64,000 bases of DNA, from positions 645,930,820 to 645,994,819 of the forward strand of contig CM062811.1 in assembly GCA_031772625.1 (NCBI GenBank), given 5' to 3'. The notes beneath the pieces are model-generated. The model had not been told where the DNA came from. It saw nothing but the letters and a program-made list of their open reading frames with translations, and searched no databases. The DNA comes from Pinus tabuliformis. Taxonomy: Eukaryota > Streptophyta > Pinopsida > Pinales > Pinaceae. Both the position numbers and the translations under genes were made by a program. This document shows positions 1 through 12,251 of the stretch, piece by piece; the stretch's first letter is position 1; every line of letters starts with the position of its first letter.

Positions 1-719
1 TCAGGATCCCTCTTCCGCCTATCAAATGAATAAGTGCTATGCATAGTGAAAAATGAAAAAAATGGAAAGTCAAAAATTCAAATTGAAAAATGAGAAGGCA
101 AAATAAGAGAAAGGCTTCCTGTGCAGGGAGGTGGTGCAAGTAACTCCATCAGGGTACTGACTAGGCTCACTGGCAGGAGAGCCATGCTTGTATTCCTATG
201 TGACTCCACCAGGGTACTGTCCAGGTGTGCTAGTAGTGGAGAAACAATATAGATGAAACTAAGATTCTGACGACTATACTGCTTGTGCACCTATATACCC
301 CTCAACCCCAATCGAAACAACTATGTTGCCTTGTCTTGGAATGCGTGTCAATCAACCAAGGGTTTGGCAGATGCCACATCTTACAATCAAGTTAGTGTGA
401 AACCAAGATGAGATGAAAACTAAACAATACTTCTGGAGGTGTTAGACTTGCTTTTCATGAACAAGGTCCATTCAGAGAACTAGAGTTCTACTAGTGTGTC
501 GCCAAGTGTTGTAGTGACTACAACCACCCTCCATAATTTTGCCTTAGCCTAGTTTTGGAGCCTACCTTCCAACCTTCACAACAGCTTGCCTTGCTTCGTC
601 AAGTTCACAAGCTTCAATGTCTTTCTTGCACAAGGGAAGCCTGTCAGTCACAACATGATCCATTCCCCTCACAGGCTGTTCACCCGAACTTGGTCCAGAT
701 GCAGGTTGAGCAGCTTCCC

Positions 720-2030
720 CTTGAGAATTGTGCATCTCTGGAGGGCAACCAGCATTCCCTCTAGAAATTGAATAATCCTCTATGGCAGCCCGTTGGGCTC
801 TAGGATTGCATAATCCTGCCTACCAACACTCCTAGTAGAATTTGTGCAAATTTCCTCAGTAAGGCTTCTCAGCCTAGAATTTTCGGAAATCTAGGCAGCA
901 GTTATTTGCTCTACCCAGAAATTGTATAAATCTCCTGGGCAGTCAGCCCAGTGCCCATCTAGAAATGCGCATTTCCTTCAAGTAGTAGAACAACCTCTTG
1001 CATGTGCAACTGAGTTGGTCGGTTCCCTTTAGGACCGCGCAAAGTAGACTTGCATGCATAGGTTGTTTCTCCTAAGGCAACATGCAAAGGCATCCCTTGT
1101 CTCAAGGATCTATGTTTAGCAGTTGGAGGTTACATGCAAAGAGCCATTTAGAAACCTCCCACCAAGTTTCGCTTCCCCTATATTTGTGGCATGCGTGTCA
1201 CAACCTCGATGTTATCAAAAATCATCAACTGAACACTTCAGAGTTCATTCTTCACATCAACCTTGCAACTCTAACATTCCACATCACATCTAGGAGTAGT
1301 TGGCACATTCAGCTCAGTTGTTTTGGGGTAAGGTCGCTTCCCATGACTTGTGTTGCATTTCTATCACTTTTTATGTTTTTGCTTGTGGGAGTACTATTTG
1401 CTTGATTTCATTGATCGCTTGTTGTTCTTTACATGTATACTAGCTTGTCCAAGCTCTGTTTCATTTTTCGTTGCTATCTCACTATTGTCACATGCATGAA
1501 ATTGTTTTGCACGAATGTTCGCCCAACTGAAGAACTGCCTCACCCACATGCATGTTAATCTGTTTGCTTAATCTTTCATTCATGTTTTGCATGCACTATT
1601 AATCACTTCTTATATCACTTAGTATTGCCATGCATTTACTGTCTTAGTTGGTTTCAGTTGCCCGTCAGCGAGTCGGGCCAACCTTGGCCCGGACTCTGCC
1701 TTCACCAAGGCTGCATTGCACAATCTGGGGAAGGAAGGCTCAGCTTCCTCTCCAGATTTGCACATTCCTACCCAGCACTAACCTCTAGGACTGTTTATGC
1801 ATTTCTGGAGGATGGTGGCTGCTTGGCCCAATAAATTGCGCAAATCTATCCCTCGGCCAACAGTCATTCCCAACTGGAATTGTGCATTGCGCAATCCCAA
1901 CAGTCAGCAACCAAACTAGAATATGAATTGCATAGTTTTAGTAGTCAATCAGTCTCCCAACACCCCAGAATGTGCCTTGTGTAGTCTTGGCAGTCGGTCT
2001 TCGGACTTGCCGGTCAAAATTGTGCAACCT
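720..2030. repeat. Quasi-periodic array of TTGCGCAA-like words in the family-D LTR
   Basis: Words resembling GAATTGTGCAATCC or its palindromic core TTGYRCAA recur about every 35-45 bases. Examples lie near 725, 760, 802, 839, 921, 961, 1710, 1755, 1833 and 1878. Unrelated short spacers separate them. The same word type recurs in the family-D copies at 43380-43830 and 55870-56280. Function unknown; by position it falls in the upstream (U3) part of the LTR. Confidence 0.5.
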
Positions 2031-3273
2031 TCATGATCATTCACCCTAGTATGTTGCAAGTCAGTTTTGATGTTCATTTTGGTTTTCGAGTGACATATTG
2101 CTTACCATGAGTGTTGCCATGTCTCCAGGTATCCCAGGTGTTCATCTGCCACTCAACAGTACAGGTACAATGGTTTCCAGGAGAGCAGAGACGAAGACAC
2201 CGTTCAGAGCACACTTGGGGATGCATTCGATCAAGTGTTCATGGACTTGCCTACCCATAAAGACATCAAGTTGTTCGTAGACAAGGACATCAAGATATGA
2301 CAGCAGCAACATCACAGTGAGCAACATTATGAACAACAATTGAAGACAACATACTAAATGAAATGAATGCAAGAGGAGGGTTGTTGACAACACGGAGGCA
2401 AAACAAGGTTGCAAGCTAAAGTAGGTCCATTGATGATGAAAGAAACTTTGGAGACTCCAGATATGAAGTGATAGCGTGACATGAATATTGCGTGAAGGTA
2501 GAAGATGGAACAAAGAAGGACTTGCATTTGTTGAAGCAACAACTCAGGAAGAACATGAAGTTGCACAGACAGAAGAATGAGTTGCAACAGGAACAGGAAC
2601 AATAGTGGGTGCAACATGCACTCATGGATGAAATTGCACCTATACAAGTAAAGGATCCATCCCAACAACTGACACAAAGCAAACATGGTGAGAAGTGTTG
2701 TTGATCACACGCATGCAATCCAACCCATTCAACACACTCACCAAGGCAAAGACAAGAAGCAAGTCCAACTGGGACTGAACATGTACTTCGGCAAGTTGAT
2801 GCACATGACCAGTAGCACACACTTGAAGATCAACATAGACACTATGCATCAGTGTGTTGTCGGTTCAAACGTACCCAAGAAGACCATGTGCATGTTAGCA
2901 GACAAGTTGGATGAAGGGGCCGAACCAATGCACCAGTTGCAATGGAGGCAAGAGTTCGCTTCAGCAAGATGTCACCATGAGGTGCATGCACACCATCATG
3001 GACGACCAAGCTTGGCATCAGCTCACCACCTTCACCATCACAAGAATATCAAAGAGTTGGTCTCATCATAGCAGACGGAGTGTTAGTGACGTCTTGCAAG
3101 GCTTGCTCAAGCCATGTTGTCTCACATGAGTACATGTGCATTGTAATGTTGAGTCATGTCAAGTGTAAGTCAAGTGTCAATGGTTGGATGTAACAATCAT
3201 AGAGTAGGTGAAGAGTCATGAGGGTAGTTGAACTGTCACAAAGGGGAATGTCAAGGGTCACCCCACCCTTTGC

Positions 3274-3281
3274 TATAAATA
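3274..3281 (+). promoter_or_regulatory. TATA box of family-D LTR
   Basis: TATAAATA in the context TGCTATAAATAGTCC, followed within 30-40 bases by a likely transcription start region. The aligned position in the other family-D copy is also a TATA motif (42726-42734, minus strand). Expected to drive element transcription; activity is not known. Confidence 0.55.
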
Positions 3282-4138
3282 GTCCCTCATAACTCATTGT
3301 AGAGGCTTTTGGTCAGCCAATCTTCTAATAAGACTACCTTCGATAAAGCTTGGACAATATTGTAACACGCCTTGGCTTCTCCACTGCACGAAGCTAGTTC
3401 ATGTCTTTTGAGGAGCAAGAAGATGTGGTTGTAACGTTCCACTGTTGGGGCTAGCAAGTTTACATGGATGTATCATATGATTGTGACTTACACTTCTTTA
3501 TATAATAAGAGCCAACAAATTTTTATGCATATGTTGTTATTGTAGTTGGACTGCTCCGGTTACCTTAATGATATATGTTGTTTAACTTACATATTTTTGT
3601 ATGAACTGATTTGTATGAAATTATATGAATCTTGTTGTTTATGTGTTGTATGTGTTTTTATTGTTGTCCTGTCCGTGTCGACTGCTTTACGAGACACCAG
3701 ACAAATCTTTCACATGAACCTTGCTGTAACAATTCTTGCACTCGTCTTGGACTGATCCATGAGTGTTGTACATGTTATCTTACCTTGTATGTTGTGACTG
3801 CCGCATCTGAGTGGATTTCTTTGCCGGAAGCTGTGCATGTCCTTTTGTGTTGTGTGTTCCTAGATGAGTTGGGACTGATCCCTTTCAACTTGGAACTCAT
3901 CTTCACCCTCATCTCTCCTTTATGTTTTAGAACCTGTCATACACCTTCTTTTACTTACTGCATTAGTCACACCCTTGCTACTAACAGAGTTATCTTACTT
4001 GCCTCTGTGCGACATCGCAGTCAAGGCATTACCTTACGACCCACTGTTGGGATTCCTACACCAAACGGTCTGAGGACTAATTGGGACTTCTTACCAAGGA
4101 GATCCCCTTGACATGTTGGTGGGTCTAGCACCGTCAAC

Positions 4139-4863
4139 AGGGCACAGGTTGATTTGTTATTTAGTTTTAATTATTTAATTCAGTTGAACTCAGTTAAATT
4201 CAGTTGAACTGAGTTAAATTCAGTTAAACTAGTTTTAACTGTTGGAGGAAATAATGAGTGGTCAAGTGAATTAAATTGGATTTAATTCACATGTAGTGAT
4301 CAATCAGATACCTAATAATTCACTCAAAAATAACTCATGAATGTCAGTTTAGAGGAACACCTAGTTGAGATTAGAATTCAGGGACAGTGTACTATCAGTG
4401 GTAAAATCATCTAAACTAAATTCATCATACATGCAATCAGATGAAGTCCTATGGATGGATTGCGCAGTTATGAGTGAGGTATTTCCCAATTAAATATGGG
4501 ATAATTCTCAAGGGAATAGCGCAAGGAAGTAGGAGCTGGGCAAACAACAGATTTGGCTAAGTATATGCTTGAGCTAGTTTGTGAAGCAGTGAGTGAGATT
4601 GTACTTGTGCAAAGATTGTTCAGATTGAACAAGCATTGTATTTTCTTCTCAGATATTCTGGCTATTTCAATATACAGATAGAAGGGGTTTTTAGCTGAGG
4701 TTTCCCCCGAAAAAATATTGTGTTATGTGTGATTGAAATTATTCCTTTTTTCTTCATGGTTTCATCGATCAATTTTTTGTTTCCGCTGATGAGTAGAGTA
4801 GATTCAAGTCAATTTTTTTAGCATATCACAATTTGCAGTTTGAATCTACAATAAAAACCTACA
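4139..4863 (+). repeat. Copia-1 5' LTR, left end missing
   Basis: This region aligns along its whole length with 6908-7594 of the 3' LTR, sharing runs such as GGAGGA..TAGTGAGTGG and the stretch around ATTCACTCAAAAATAA. The first roughly 180 bases of the LTR (6726-6907 in the intact copy) are absent here. They were displaced by the family-D element whose end is at 4138. The LTR finishes at CCTACA (4863), directly before a primer-binding site. Confidence 0.85.
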
Positions 4864-4879
4864 TTGTATCGGAGTTGAT
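4864..4879 (+). other. Copia-1 primer-binding site (initiator tRNA-Met type)
   Basis: TTGTATCGGAGTTGAT follows the LTR end directly and resembles the usual TGGTATCAGAGC complement of the initiator tRNA-Met 3' end, with several substitutions. It fixes the plus orientation of the element. Confidence 0.65.
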
Positions 4880-4958
4880 ATCACTATAGAAGAGGAGAAT
4901 ACGATTTTGTTGTGCAGGTGAAATCAAATTTGTAGTTTCATACTTCAGAGCCAACAGG

Positions 4959-5063
4959 ATGTCATTCTACGGGTTGAGACTTGAGTATGCCCTTGAGGGT
5001 AGCTCGAATTACATAGCTTGGAAGGATAGGATGGAGACAGTGTTGGAAGACAAAGCGCACTAA
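4959..5063 (+). pseudogene. Copia-1 gag N-terminus (34-codon fragment)
   Basis: A start codon 95 bases after the primer-binding site opens a reading frame whose product contains NYIAWKDRMETVLED. This is the typical N-terminal block of plant copia capsid proteins (N-Y-x-x-W-K-x-x-M). It stops at TAA 5061-5063. The rest of gag, the zinc knuckle, protease and integrase are absent: about 100 bases further on, the sequence is already in the linker before the reverse transcriptase. The element therefore suffered a large internal deletion or recombined between distant points. Confidence 0.7.
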
Positions 5064-5160
5064 AGAGGCTAACAGGTTATTTCATGATGCTATAGAGAAT
5101 GTGGGAGCACCCACATCACAACGCGGGTAGAGGATGTCAGTAGAGCAATACACTTGCTAC

Positions 5161-6716
5161 ATGACTCTGATGAGCGAGAGTGTAGAGATTGAGCCATATT
5201 CATTGGAGGAAGTAGTGAAGTAACCAGTGTGGGTTGATGCCATGGTTGAGGAGTATGACTCCATTATCAAAAACAATATTTGGGAGGTTGTCTTATGACC
5301 AGCAAACAAGTCAGTGGTGAGTTCCAGATGGATTTACAAGGTAAAGCATGCAACATATGGGAGAGTGGAGAAACACAAGGTTAGATATGTGGCTAGAAGG
5401 TTCTCTAAGGTTGAGGGAATTGATTAAGATGAGACTTTTTCTCGTGTAGCAAGGTACTCATCAATCAGATTTGTTCTAGCACTATCAACACAGTTGGGAT
5501 GGAAGATACGTCAGATGGATGTAAATACAACATTACTCAATGACCTGATTGAGGAAGAGGTGTATATTGAGCAGCTAGAAGGATTTGAGACCTTCAACAG
5601 AGAGTCGCATGTGTTCAAGAAAGCGTTGTATGGACTAAAACAAACACCCCATTCTTGGTACACTAGGATTGACAGCTATTTCATTGGGTTATGCTTCACC
5701 AAAAGTGAAGTAGATGAAAACATTTACCATATTGTGGTTGAAGGTAAATTTTTTATTATTGTATTATATGTCGATGATTTTATTTTTATATGTGATGAGA
5801 AGCTGATTAAATCTTGCAAAGAGGATCTTTCAAGAGAGTTTGAGATGAAGGACCTGGGGCTCATGCATTATTTTCTTGGTATGGAAGTATGGAAAGGAGA
5901 TGAGGAATTGTTTGTCTCTCAAGTCAAGTATGCCAATGAGATACTGAAGAAGTTCCACATGGAGAGAAAAAACCCATGGAGACTCCTATAGCTAGTAACT
6001 GGAGGAAGGAGGATGCTACTTCAGGTGAAGTATTGGAGGCTACTATCTATAAAAAACTTGTGGTTTCACTTATGTATTTGGTGAACACACGACCAGACAT
6101 GTGTTTTGCAGTTAACCAACTTAGTCAAGCCATGGTTAAGCCAACCAAACTGTATTAGAAGGCAACTAAACATGTGTTGAGATACCTCAGGGGCACCACT
6201 CAGTTTGGTCCTTAGTACAAACATACAGAGGGAGTGAAGCTTCAAAGCTTCACAGATGTATATTGGGTAGGGATTCCATTCGAGAGAAAGAGCACATTAG
6301 GACGAATCTTCAGTATTGGGTCAGCAACAATTTCTTGGTACAACAGGAAGCAGAGATCAGTTACACTCAGTTCAACAAAAGCAGAGTACATGGTTGCTAG
6401 TCAATCAACTTATGAGGCTATATCGATGAGGAAGATACGTATTGGGTTGTTTGGTCAATAGATGGATCCAAAATCGATTTACTGTGACAATCAAAGTTAT
6501 ATCAAACTCTCTGAGAATCCAGTTTTTCATGATCGGTCCAAGCATATTAACATCTACTTTCACCATCTACAAGATTGTATGTAGAGAATAATCATGTTGC
6601 TCGAGTACATTCCTAAAGAGGAGAAAGATGTAGATATTTTGACAAAGGCATTGTCAAGATGCAAATTCAAGTTTCATAGAGGGAGGATCGGGGTAGAATA
6701 TAATCCCTTTATTTTT
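5161..6716 (+). pseudogene. Copia-1 reverse transcriptase and RNase H, degenerate
   Basis: Conceptual translation gives the copia RT series in order: VWVDAMVEEYDSI (about 5218), a degenerate basic strand, WKIRQMDVNTTLLND (5500s), ALYGLKQTPHSWY (5620s), LYVDDFIF (5764-5787, both catalytic Asp present), MKDLGLMHYFLGMEVW (5850s), then RPDMCFAVNQLSQ. RNase H blocks follow: QSFTDVYWVG (about 6243), STLGRIFSIG, TLSSTKAEYM and CDNQSYIKLSENPVFHDRSKHI (about 6480-6550). Stops occur near 5216, 5296 and 5426, and again at 6156 and 6459, and the frame shifts near 5976. It cannot make a functional polyprotein. Product role in the family: copying element RNA to DNA in cytoplasmic particles. Confidence 0.9.
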
Positions 6717-6725
6717 GAGAGCGAG

Positions 6726-7594
6726 TGTTAAAAATAGCAACAAGAAAATCCTAATTTAATTTGTTCTTGAATTAAATTGGGAATTAAATTGTAATTCTAT
6801 TCTCATAGCAACTTGTAGCAATTAACTAAGTTAAGTTGACTTAGTTGGCTTAGTAAATTCAAGTTAGAAGTCTATCTAGAGTCATGTAGAGTGATCCCTA
6901 AATTTCAGGGGCCCAGGTTGAGTTCTTATTTACTTGTAATTATTTAATTAAGTTTAACTGATTTAAATTAAGTCAAAATAATTCTAACTATTGGAGGAGC
7001 TAGTGAGTGGTAAAGTGAATTAAATTGGATTTAATTCACATGTAATGATCAATCAGATAACTAATAATTCACTCAAAAATAAATCATGCATGTCAGTTTA
7101 GAGGAAGACCCCGTTGAGATTAGAGTTCAGGGACAATGTACTATTAGTTGTAAAATCATCTAAATTAAATTGATGATGCATGCAATTAGAGGAAGGCCTA
7201 TGGATGGATTGCACAATTATGAGTGAGGAATTTCCTAATTAAATATGGGCTAATTCCAAAGAGAACAATGCAAGGAATTAGGAGCTTGGCAGGCAGCAGA
7301 TTTGGCTAAGTATTGGCTTGAGTTGGTTTCTGACGCAGTGAGTGAGATTATACTTGTGCAAAGATTGTTCAAATTGAACAAGCATTGTATTTTCTTCTCA
7401 GATATCCTAGTTAATGCAATATAAATATAGTAGGGGTTTTTAGTTGAGGCTTTCCCCAGAAAATTATTGTGTTATGTGTGATTCTTCGTGATTTCATCGA
7501 TTAAGTTTTGTTTCTGCTGATGAGTAGAGTAGATTCAAGTTAATTGTTTTAGCATATCACAATCTGCAATTTGAACCTACAATAAAAATCTATA
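6726..7594 (+). repeat. Copia-1 3' LTR
   Basis: Begins TGTTAAAAATAGCAACAAG and ends near CTATA at 7594 (the matching 5' LTR ends CCTACA). About 870 bases. A purine-rich stretch at 6675-6695 upstream is the likely polypurine tract. Comparison with the 5' LTR shows many substitutions and small indels, so the insertion is old. Confidence 0.85.
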
Positions 7595-8298
7595 TCAATC
7601 GAATGGCAAAAATTGTTCAATCATCTAACAATGGATCTGACGGTCCAAAGTGGTGCAAAGTGGCAACTAGGGGAGTTCTTCCCAAATGAAACACCTTACG
7701 ATGTAATTAAAAAGAAAAAAAGAGAATAACTATTTTGGAGATAAATCTCAATATTTGATTTGTGTGTACTACTATGATATTTAGAATACTATTTGGAGGT
7801 TAAATCCCTCCTATTGACCTAATAAATATTGATAATTAAATTAAAATTCTAGAAGCCCTATTCCAAAATACACATGCCTGTGGGCAAACACTTAGAAGAT
7901 AAAATCAAATGTACTTGAGTAATTTTAAATACTATCTACAACTATGGTAAAACTATATTAATATGTCTTCTATTTGTATGTTTAACATATCAATATTATT
8001 TTATAGTTTTTAATGGTGTTAGTTTATTTTTTTTACATTTTAGGTTTTTTTTGGCTTGAAATTCTAGTTTAAAATGTATTTTTGAATGCATAAATAAAAT
8101 AAACTTCCGAATATTTAAATTGTACAAAATACAAAACTCATAGTGATAATTTTAACAAACCCTATAAAAATTATGAACAAAATTAACCACAAAATATACC
8201 TTAAAAAACCAAAATATACGAAAATTATAATTTTTTTAATAATTAATAATAATATTGTTTTAATATTATTTTATTACATAATAAAAATACATTTACAC

Positions 8299-8461
8299 AT
8301 GTTTTGGGAGTAGCCCAATTGGTGATCAAAGTAATATCAAACTTGTGAAAACTAAGAAATCCAAGATTCAAATCCCCCTATTTGTGACTTGATTTATAAA
8401 AAGAAAAACAAGTCGTAAACACGCAAAAATTTACAGGTAATTATATATCATAAAAACTACT
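8299..8461 (+). mobile_element. SINE, tRNA-derived
   Basis: About 163 bases absent from segment B at the matching point. Flanked by a 14-base duplication with one mismatch (AAATACATTTACAC at 8285-8298, AAATATATTTACAC at 8462-8475). Pol III box A-like TAGCCCAATTGG at 8311-8322 and box B-like AGATTCAAATCC at 8364-8375, about 50 bases apart as in tRNA-headed SINEs. Confidence 0.7.
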
Positions 8462-8625
8462 AAATATATTTACACTTATCACATTACCAATAATATTGGT
8501 AATAATATTAATAATATATATTGATTAATATACTTAATATATATTATTGATCACTAACAAAAATATTACAAAATTTCCATGATTTATAATGACTAACCAA
8601 GCTACTCTATTTAATTAGCTATATG

Positions 8626-8791
8626 ATTTAAATGCATTGCCCACCACCCATGAATAATTCCCCTTAACAATCATGGAATCCGATAACACAACGAAATATG
8701 AGTAAATCATTTAAATGCATTGCCCAGCCCCATGAACAATTCCCTTAACGATCATGGAATCCGATAACACAACGAAATATGAGTAAATCAT
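8626..8791. repeat. 83-bp tandem duplication
   Basis: Two near-identical copies (8626-8708 and 8709-8791) starting ATTTAAATGCATTGCCCA and ending at GAGTAAATC. Segment B has only one copy (about 27028-27085), so the duplication happened after A and B separated. Confidence 0.85.
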
Positions 8792-9813
8792 AGATTTTTT
8801 CAAACTTTTATTATTTTGAAAGCTTGTTTAGGGCTTTATCATATATATAGTCTCTAATTCAATCTAAGAATCTTATTATGAGATCATAATTAAAGTGAAA
8901 TTCACTATCTAAGTGAAATAAATCAAATCAATAAAATGATTGTAAAACAAATATTTCTTGTTGTATTTGAGATATTTTACAGCAGAGTATATGAGAGATA
9001 TTGTCACATAATATTATATTAAAAAAATTTAAAATATATGTAAGTTAATTAATGAAAAATAAAGAATAATATTGAGTATGTGGGTTCAATTAAATTTTTA
9101 ACAAAAAGTATATATGTACAATAATACTATTGATCACAAAAGGAAACTAAACATGGACAAAAATTTAAGAAAACAAAAAGAGTAAGGTTCGTTTAAAGAA
9201 GTAGTGGTGCCTAAAACTTTAATTAAGATATATTTGTTCTTAAAAAATTATTAAACTATATAATGTGTAACCAATAGTAACGAAATAATATTATTTATCT
9301 GTAAATTCAACCTCACTTCACATTGGTACAACAAATTTACACGATGATTAAACTCACCAACACCCCATTTCTCATTCCACTTCTCTTTGATCCCTTACCA
9401 AGCATTACACAAAATATATTAGATCATGTTTTCCCTGTAATGTAAAAAATCATATAAGATTATTTTTCAAAACATGAAATGGATTAAACAAAGGTTAACT
9501 CTTATTAAGTGTAAAATATTGCATGAAATTGGAATACTTATGAAACTAAAATGTTTCCTGCAAAAATTACATAGATTAGTATCATATTTAAATGTGCTTG
9601 TGTGAGATAGAATTTATCCAAATAAAAATTAATTTTAGAGATTTAAACTACATAAATTGATAATCATAGTTAATTTTTTTATATTAGATCGAATTAAAAA
9701 TTATTAAGTGTTTCAAATATATATATATATATATATCATATTTTTCTGAGGTAAAAACTAGCATAGATTCTTCTTAACTTTCGACCTACCAAGCCAAGAG
9801 GGATCAAATCTCT

Positions 9814-12251
9814 TGTAACATCCCCTGGTAAACCCAGTGTAAACATATATAGAATTAGAAAAAAATCTATGAAATTTACTAGCATGTAACATTCCAAATT
9901 ACTTATTCCATATTCCTTAACTGACCATTAGATAAAATCACCACCATTACATAAAGTAACTTAAGAAATGGAATAAAAAATCCCATAACGTAATAACCAT
10001 TCTTGCAACATATTAACATAAAGCTCCCTGTTATAACCTTACATCATTATCATTATCCATTTCATTAGGCCATTTAATCACATAGTTAATTATGTAAGTG
10101 TCAACATCATGCAAGGGAGCAACGTCATTAGAATGACATAATAGGCAAGCACATCAATGGACATTGATATACCTTTGAAACCCCATAGGGAAAAATCAAC
10201 AAACATTTATTTTATTAAACATTTCGTGAGGGTGTTCACCCCTCACTCAATGGAAGTAAGAGAGCCCATCCCTTGATGATTGCTAAAATCTTATAAAGAA
10301 ATATCATCTTAAATTCAACATAAATAACAAGAAGCTATTACATAAATCATGATATCATTTAGCCCATACTTCCTTTGAGCACTAAGTCTTTGTGGCCCGA
10401 TTGTTCCTTGTAGTAGATCATCCTGCAATTGACATTCCCTCAATCTACATGGACCATTAGATCATTGCATGCCATAATATTAAATCTAATCCACCCTTCA
10501 CATAAGTCGCAATCCTTTCCTGCAATTGCTACTATTAGTAAACTTTGATATCATGATTATATAAACTATTTATCAAACCAATTTAATAAATCTTTATTAG
10601 TGATACTTCAAAGAGATTTTCATGTGCATAGATAAAATGTATGCAAAGTATGAAGACATGCCTCTTTTATTGACACCACACATGCATTAATTAAAATCAC
10701 ATAACTACTAAAACATGTTTGTTTATCTTTAAATGTGGATGGTTATGACAATGTTTATCCATCCAAATCTCACATAAATAAGGTAAAGTACATAAATATT
10801 TCCAAGGCATGATCATTTGTTCCTACTTCACATGTATTATGAAAAGGGAAATAGTTATATTCTACTTATGTCCACAAGAACATGGTAATAAATAAAAAAT
10901 CTCCATGTTTATCACCATCTCTTCACACAAGAAGAAGGAAATATTTCCAAAGATAAACACGACAACAAATATCATTTTCTTTGCACATTATCACATTCTT
11001 TTCCAAAAGTAGAACCACCCCAACTAACCATATTCTTTTAACATAAAGCTAGCACAATAGTTATTATCTTTGTGCATGCAAATACATATTATTCTTCCAA
11101 AAGAAACTAACCCAACAACTATTATCTTTGCATGTAAACAAATACTCTTTTCCCAAAAGAAAACTAACACCATAACTATTATTTTTGTGCATGCAAATAC
11201 ATATTTCTCTAACACAATAGTTATTCTTTTATGCATGCAATCCCAATTAGTTGTTCTTTTGTGCATGCAATACATATTTCTTCATCAAGAAATCTATCAC
11301 AATTAGTTATTTTTTTGTGTATACAAATACATACTTCTTTTACCAAAATAAAATTAACACCATAGCTATAGCTTTTGTGCATAAAAAACTAACACAATAG
11401 TTATTGTTTATGGGCATAAAGACACTTATTCTCCTTCAAGTAAATCTTGCACAACAAATGCATATTCGTCTTCAATAAAATTGACAAAAATACTTATATT
11501 TCTTGTTTATGCCTTGACGTGAGATGTTCTCATTTGTGTACTTATCTGCTTCCACACAATCACATTGCTTTCCCACTGCAATATATTCTTTCAATTGGTG
11601 AAGCCGAACAATATTCAGAACCTTGGCTAACAAAGGAGGCTAATAAAGCTTTATGCAAATGAAAATGTGTTGACTCAACATCACATTCCTTTAATCATTA
11701 CCATTTCAAATCACATTGATCACTTAAGCCCATGAATTCGATGCTCATCGAGGGTAATGCTAATCTTGGCCTTGAAATTTCCATTGTAATACTTGTCCTA
11801 GATCTTGGCCATGATGCGAGACATCAAAATGTTAAGGATTCACATAACAATAATCTTCTAACACATCTACCGAGAGAGAATACTTGACCCCTCATACTCG
11901 GGCCTAGAGTGATGCTCAACAGGGATCTACATCTTGAAAAAGGAATGGAGTATGCCTTCTCTAAAAATGTCATACTAACGGATGTAAGGCAAGCAAAAGT
12001 TTCTAAAAGAAAACATATGAAAGAAAGGTTGTCTCAATATTTTGTAGTAGTAATAGATTGGAAAAGTATGTGTAGAAACGTTGAGAGGTGACACATACTT
12101 CCTACCAATTTTTGACATGGAATATATTGTAAAGTAGTTTAAACTGATACCAAGAACCCCAACTAATTCTTAATGAAACAATTAAACATATATTCTTTAA
12201 TAATATTTTTATGAACGTGGAAAGTAAATGTGTAGTTATGGCGACATTACA
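9814..12251. mobile_element. 2.4 kb TG...CA element, probable solo LTR
   Basis: Starts TGTAACATCCCCTGG and ends GGCGACATTACA, flanked by a perfect 5-base duplication TCTCT (9809-9813 and 12252-12256). Segment B has an uninterrupted equivalent site near 37305-37312. No gag, pol or transposase translation is visible, no internal LTR pair is seen, and the TGTAAC..CC start is typical of large plant LTRs; hence the solo-LTR call. A non-autonomous element of another kind is the alternative. Orientation is not established. Confidence 0.65.
11020..11430. repeat. Degenerate tandem repeat inside the solo LTR
   Basis: Five or six loose copies, about 60-70 bases each, of a pattern (ACACAATAGTTATT, then TTTTGTGCATGCAAATACAT, then TTCTTNNNCAAAAGAAA). 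Copies lie near 11050, 11115, 11175, 11220, 11265, 11300 and 11390. They create spurious ORFs on both strands (11024-11306). Confidence 0.7.

Larger units (their letters stand above)
1..4138 (+). mobile_element. Family-D LTR retrotransposon, right-hand terminal region
   Basis: No coding domain is recognisable. The last 90 bases (about 4045-4138) match, in reverse complement, the start of the sequence at 42041; both carry a TGTTG...CCCACCAACATG terminal signature, and 4138 ends in CA. A TATA box lies at 3274. Its surroundings (GTCACC..CC, then TATA, then CCCTCATA) match the equivalent stretch near 42730 on the other strand. This supports U3-R-U5 order reading plus. The start of the LTR was not found and may lie outside the window. 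The right end abuts a truncated copia LTR, so this element was probably inserted into it. The longest ORFs (for example 2685-3071, His-rich) have no recognisable domain. Confidence 0.6.

Noticed and set aside
2685..3071. 128-codon His-rich ORF
   Set aside because: Composition-driven (HH and MH runs), no recognised domain, lies inside the family-D LTR upstream of its TATA box.
11024..11306. Two opposing ORFs of 78-83 codons
   Set aside because: Generated by the degenerate tandem repeat in the solo LTR; the translated repeats carry no known motif.
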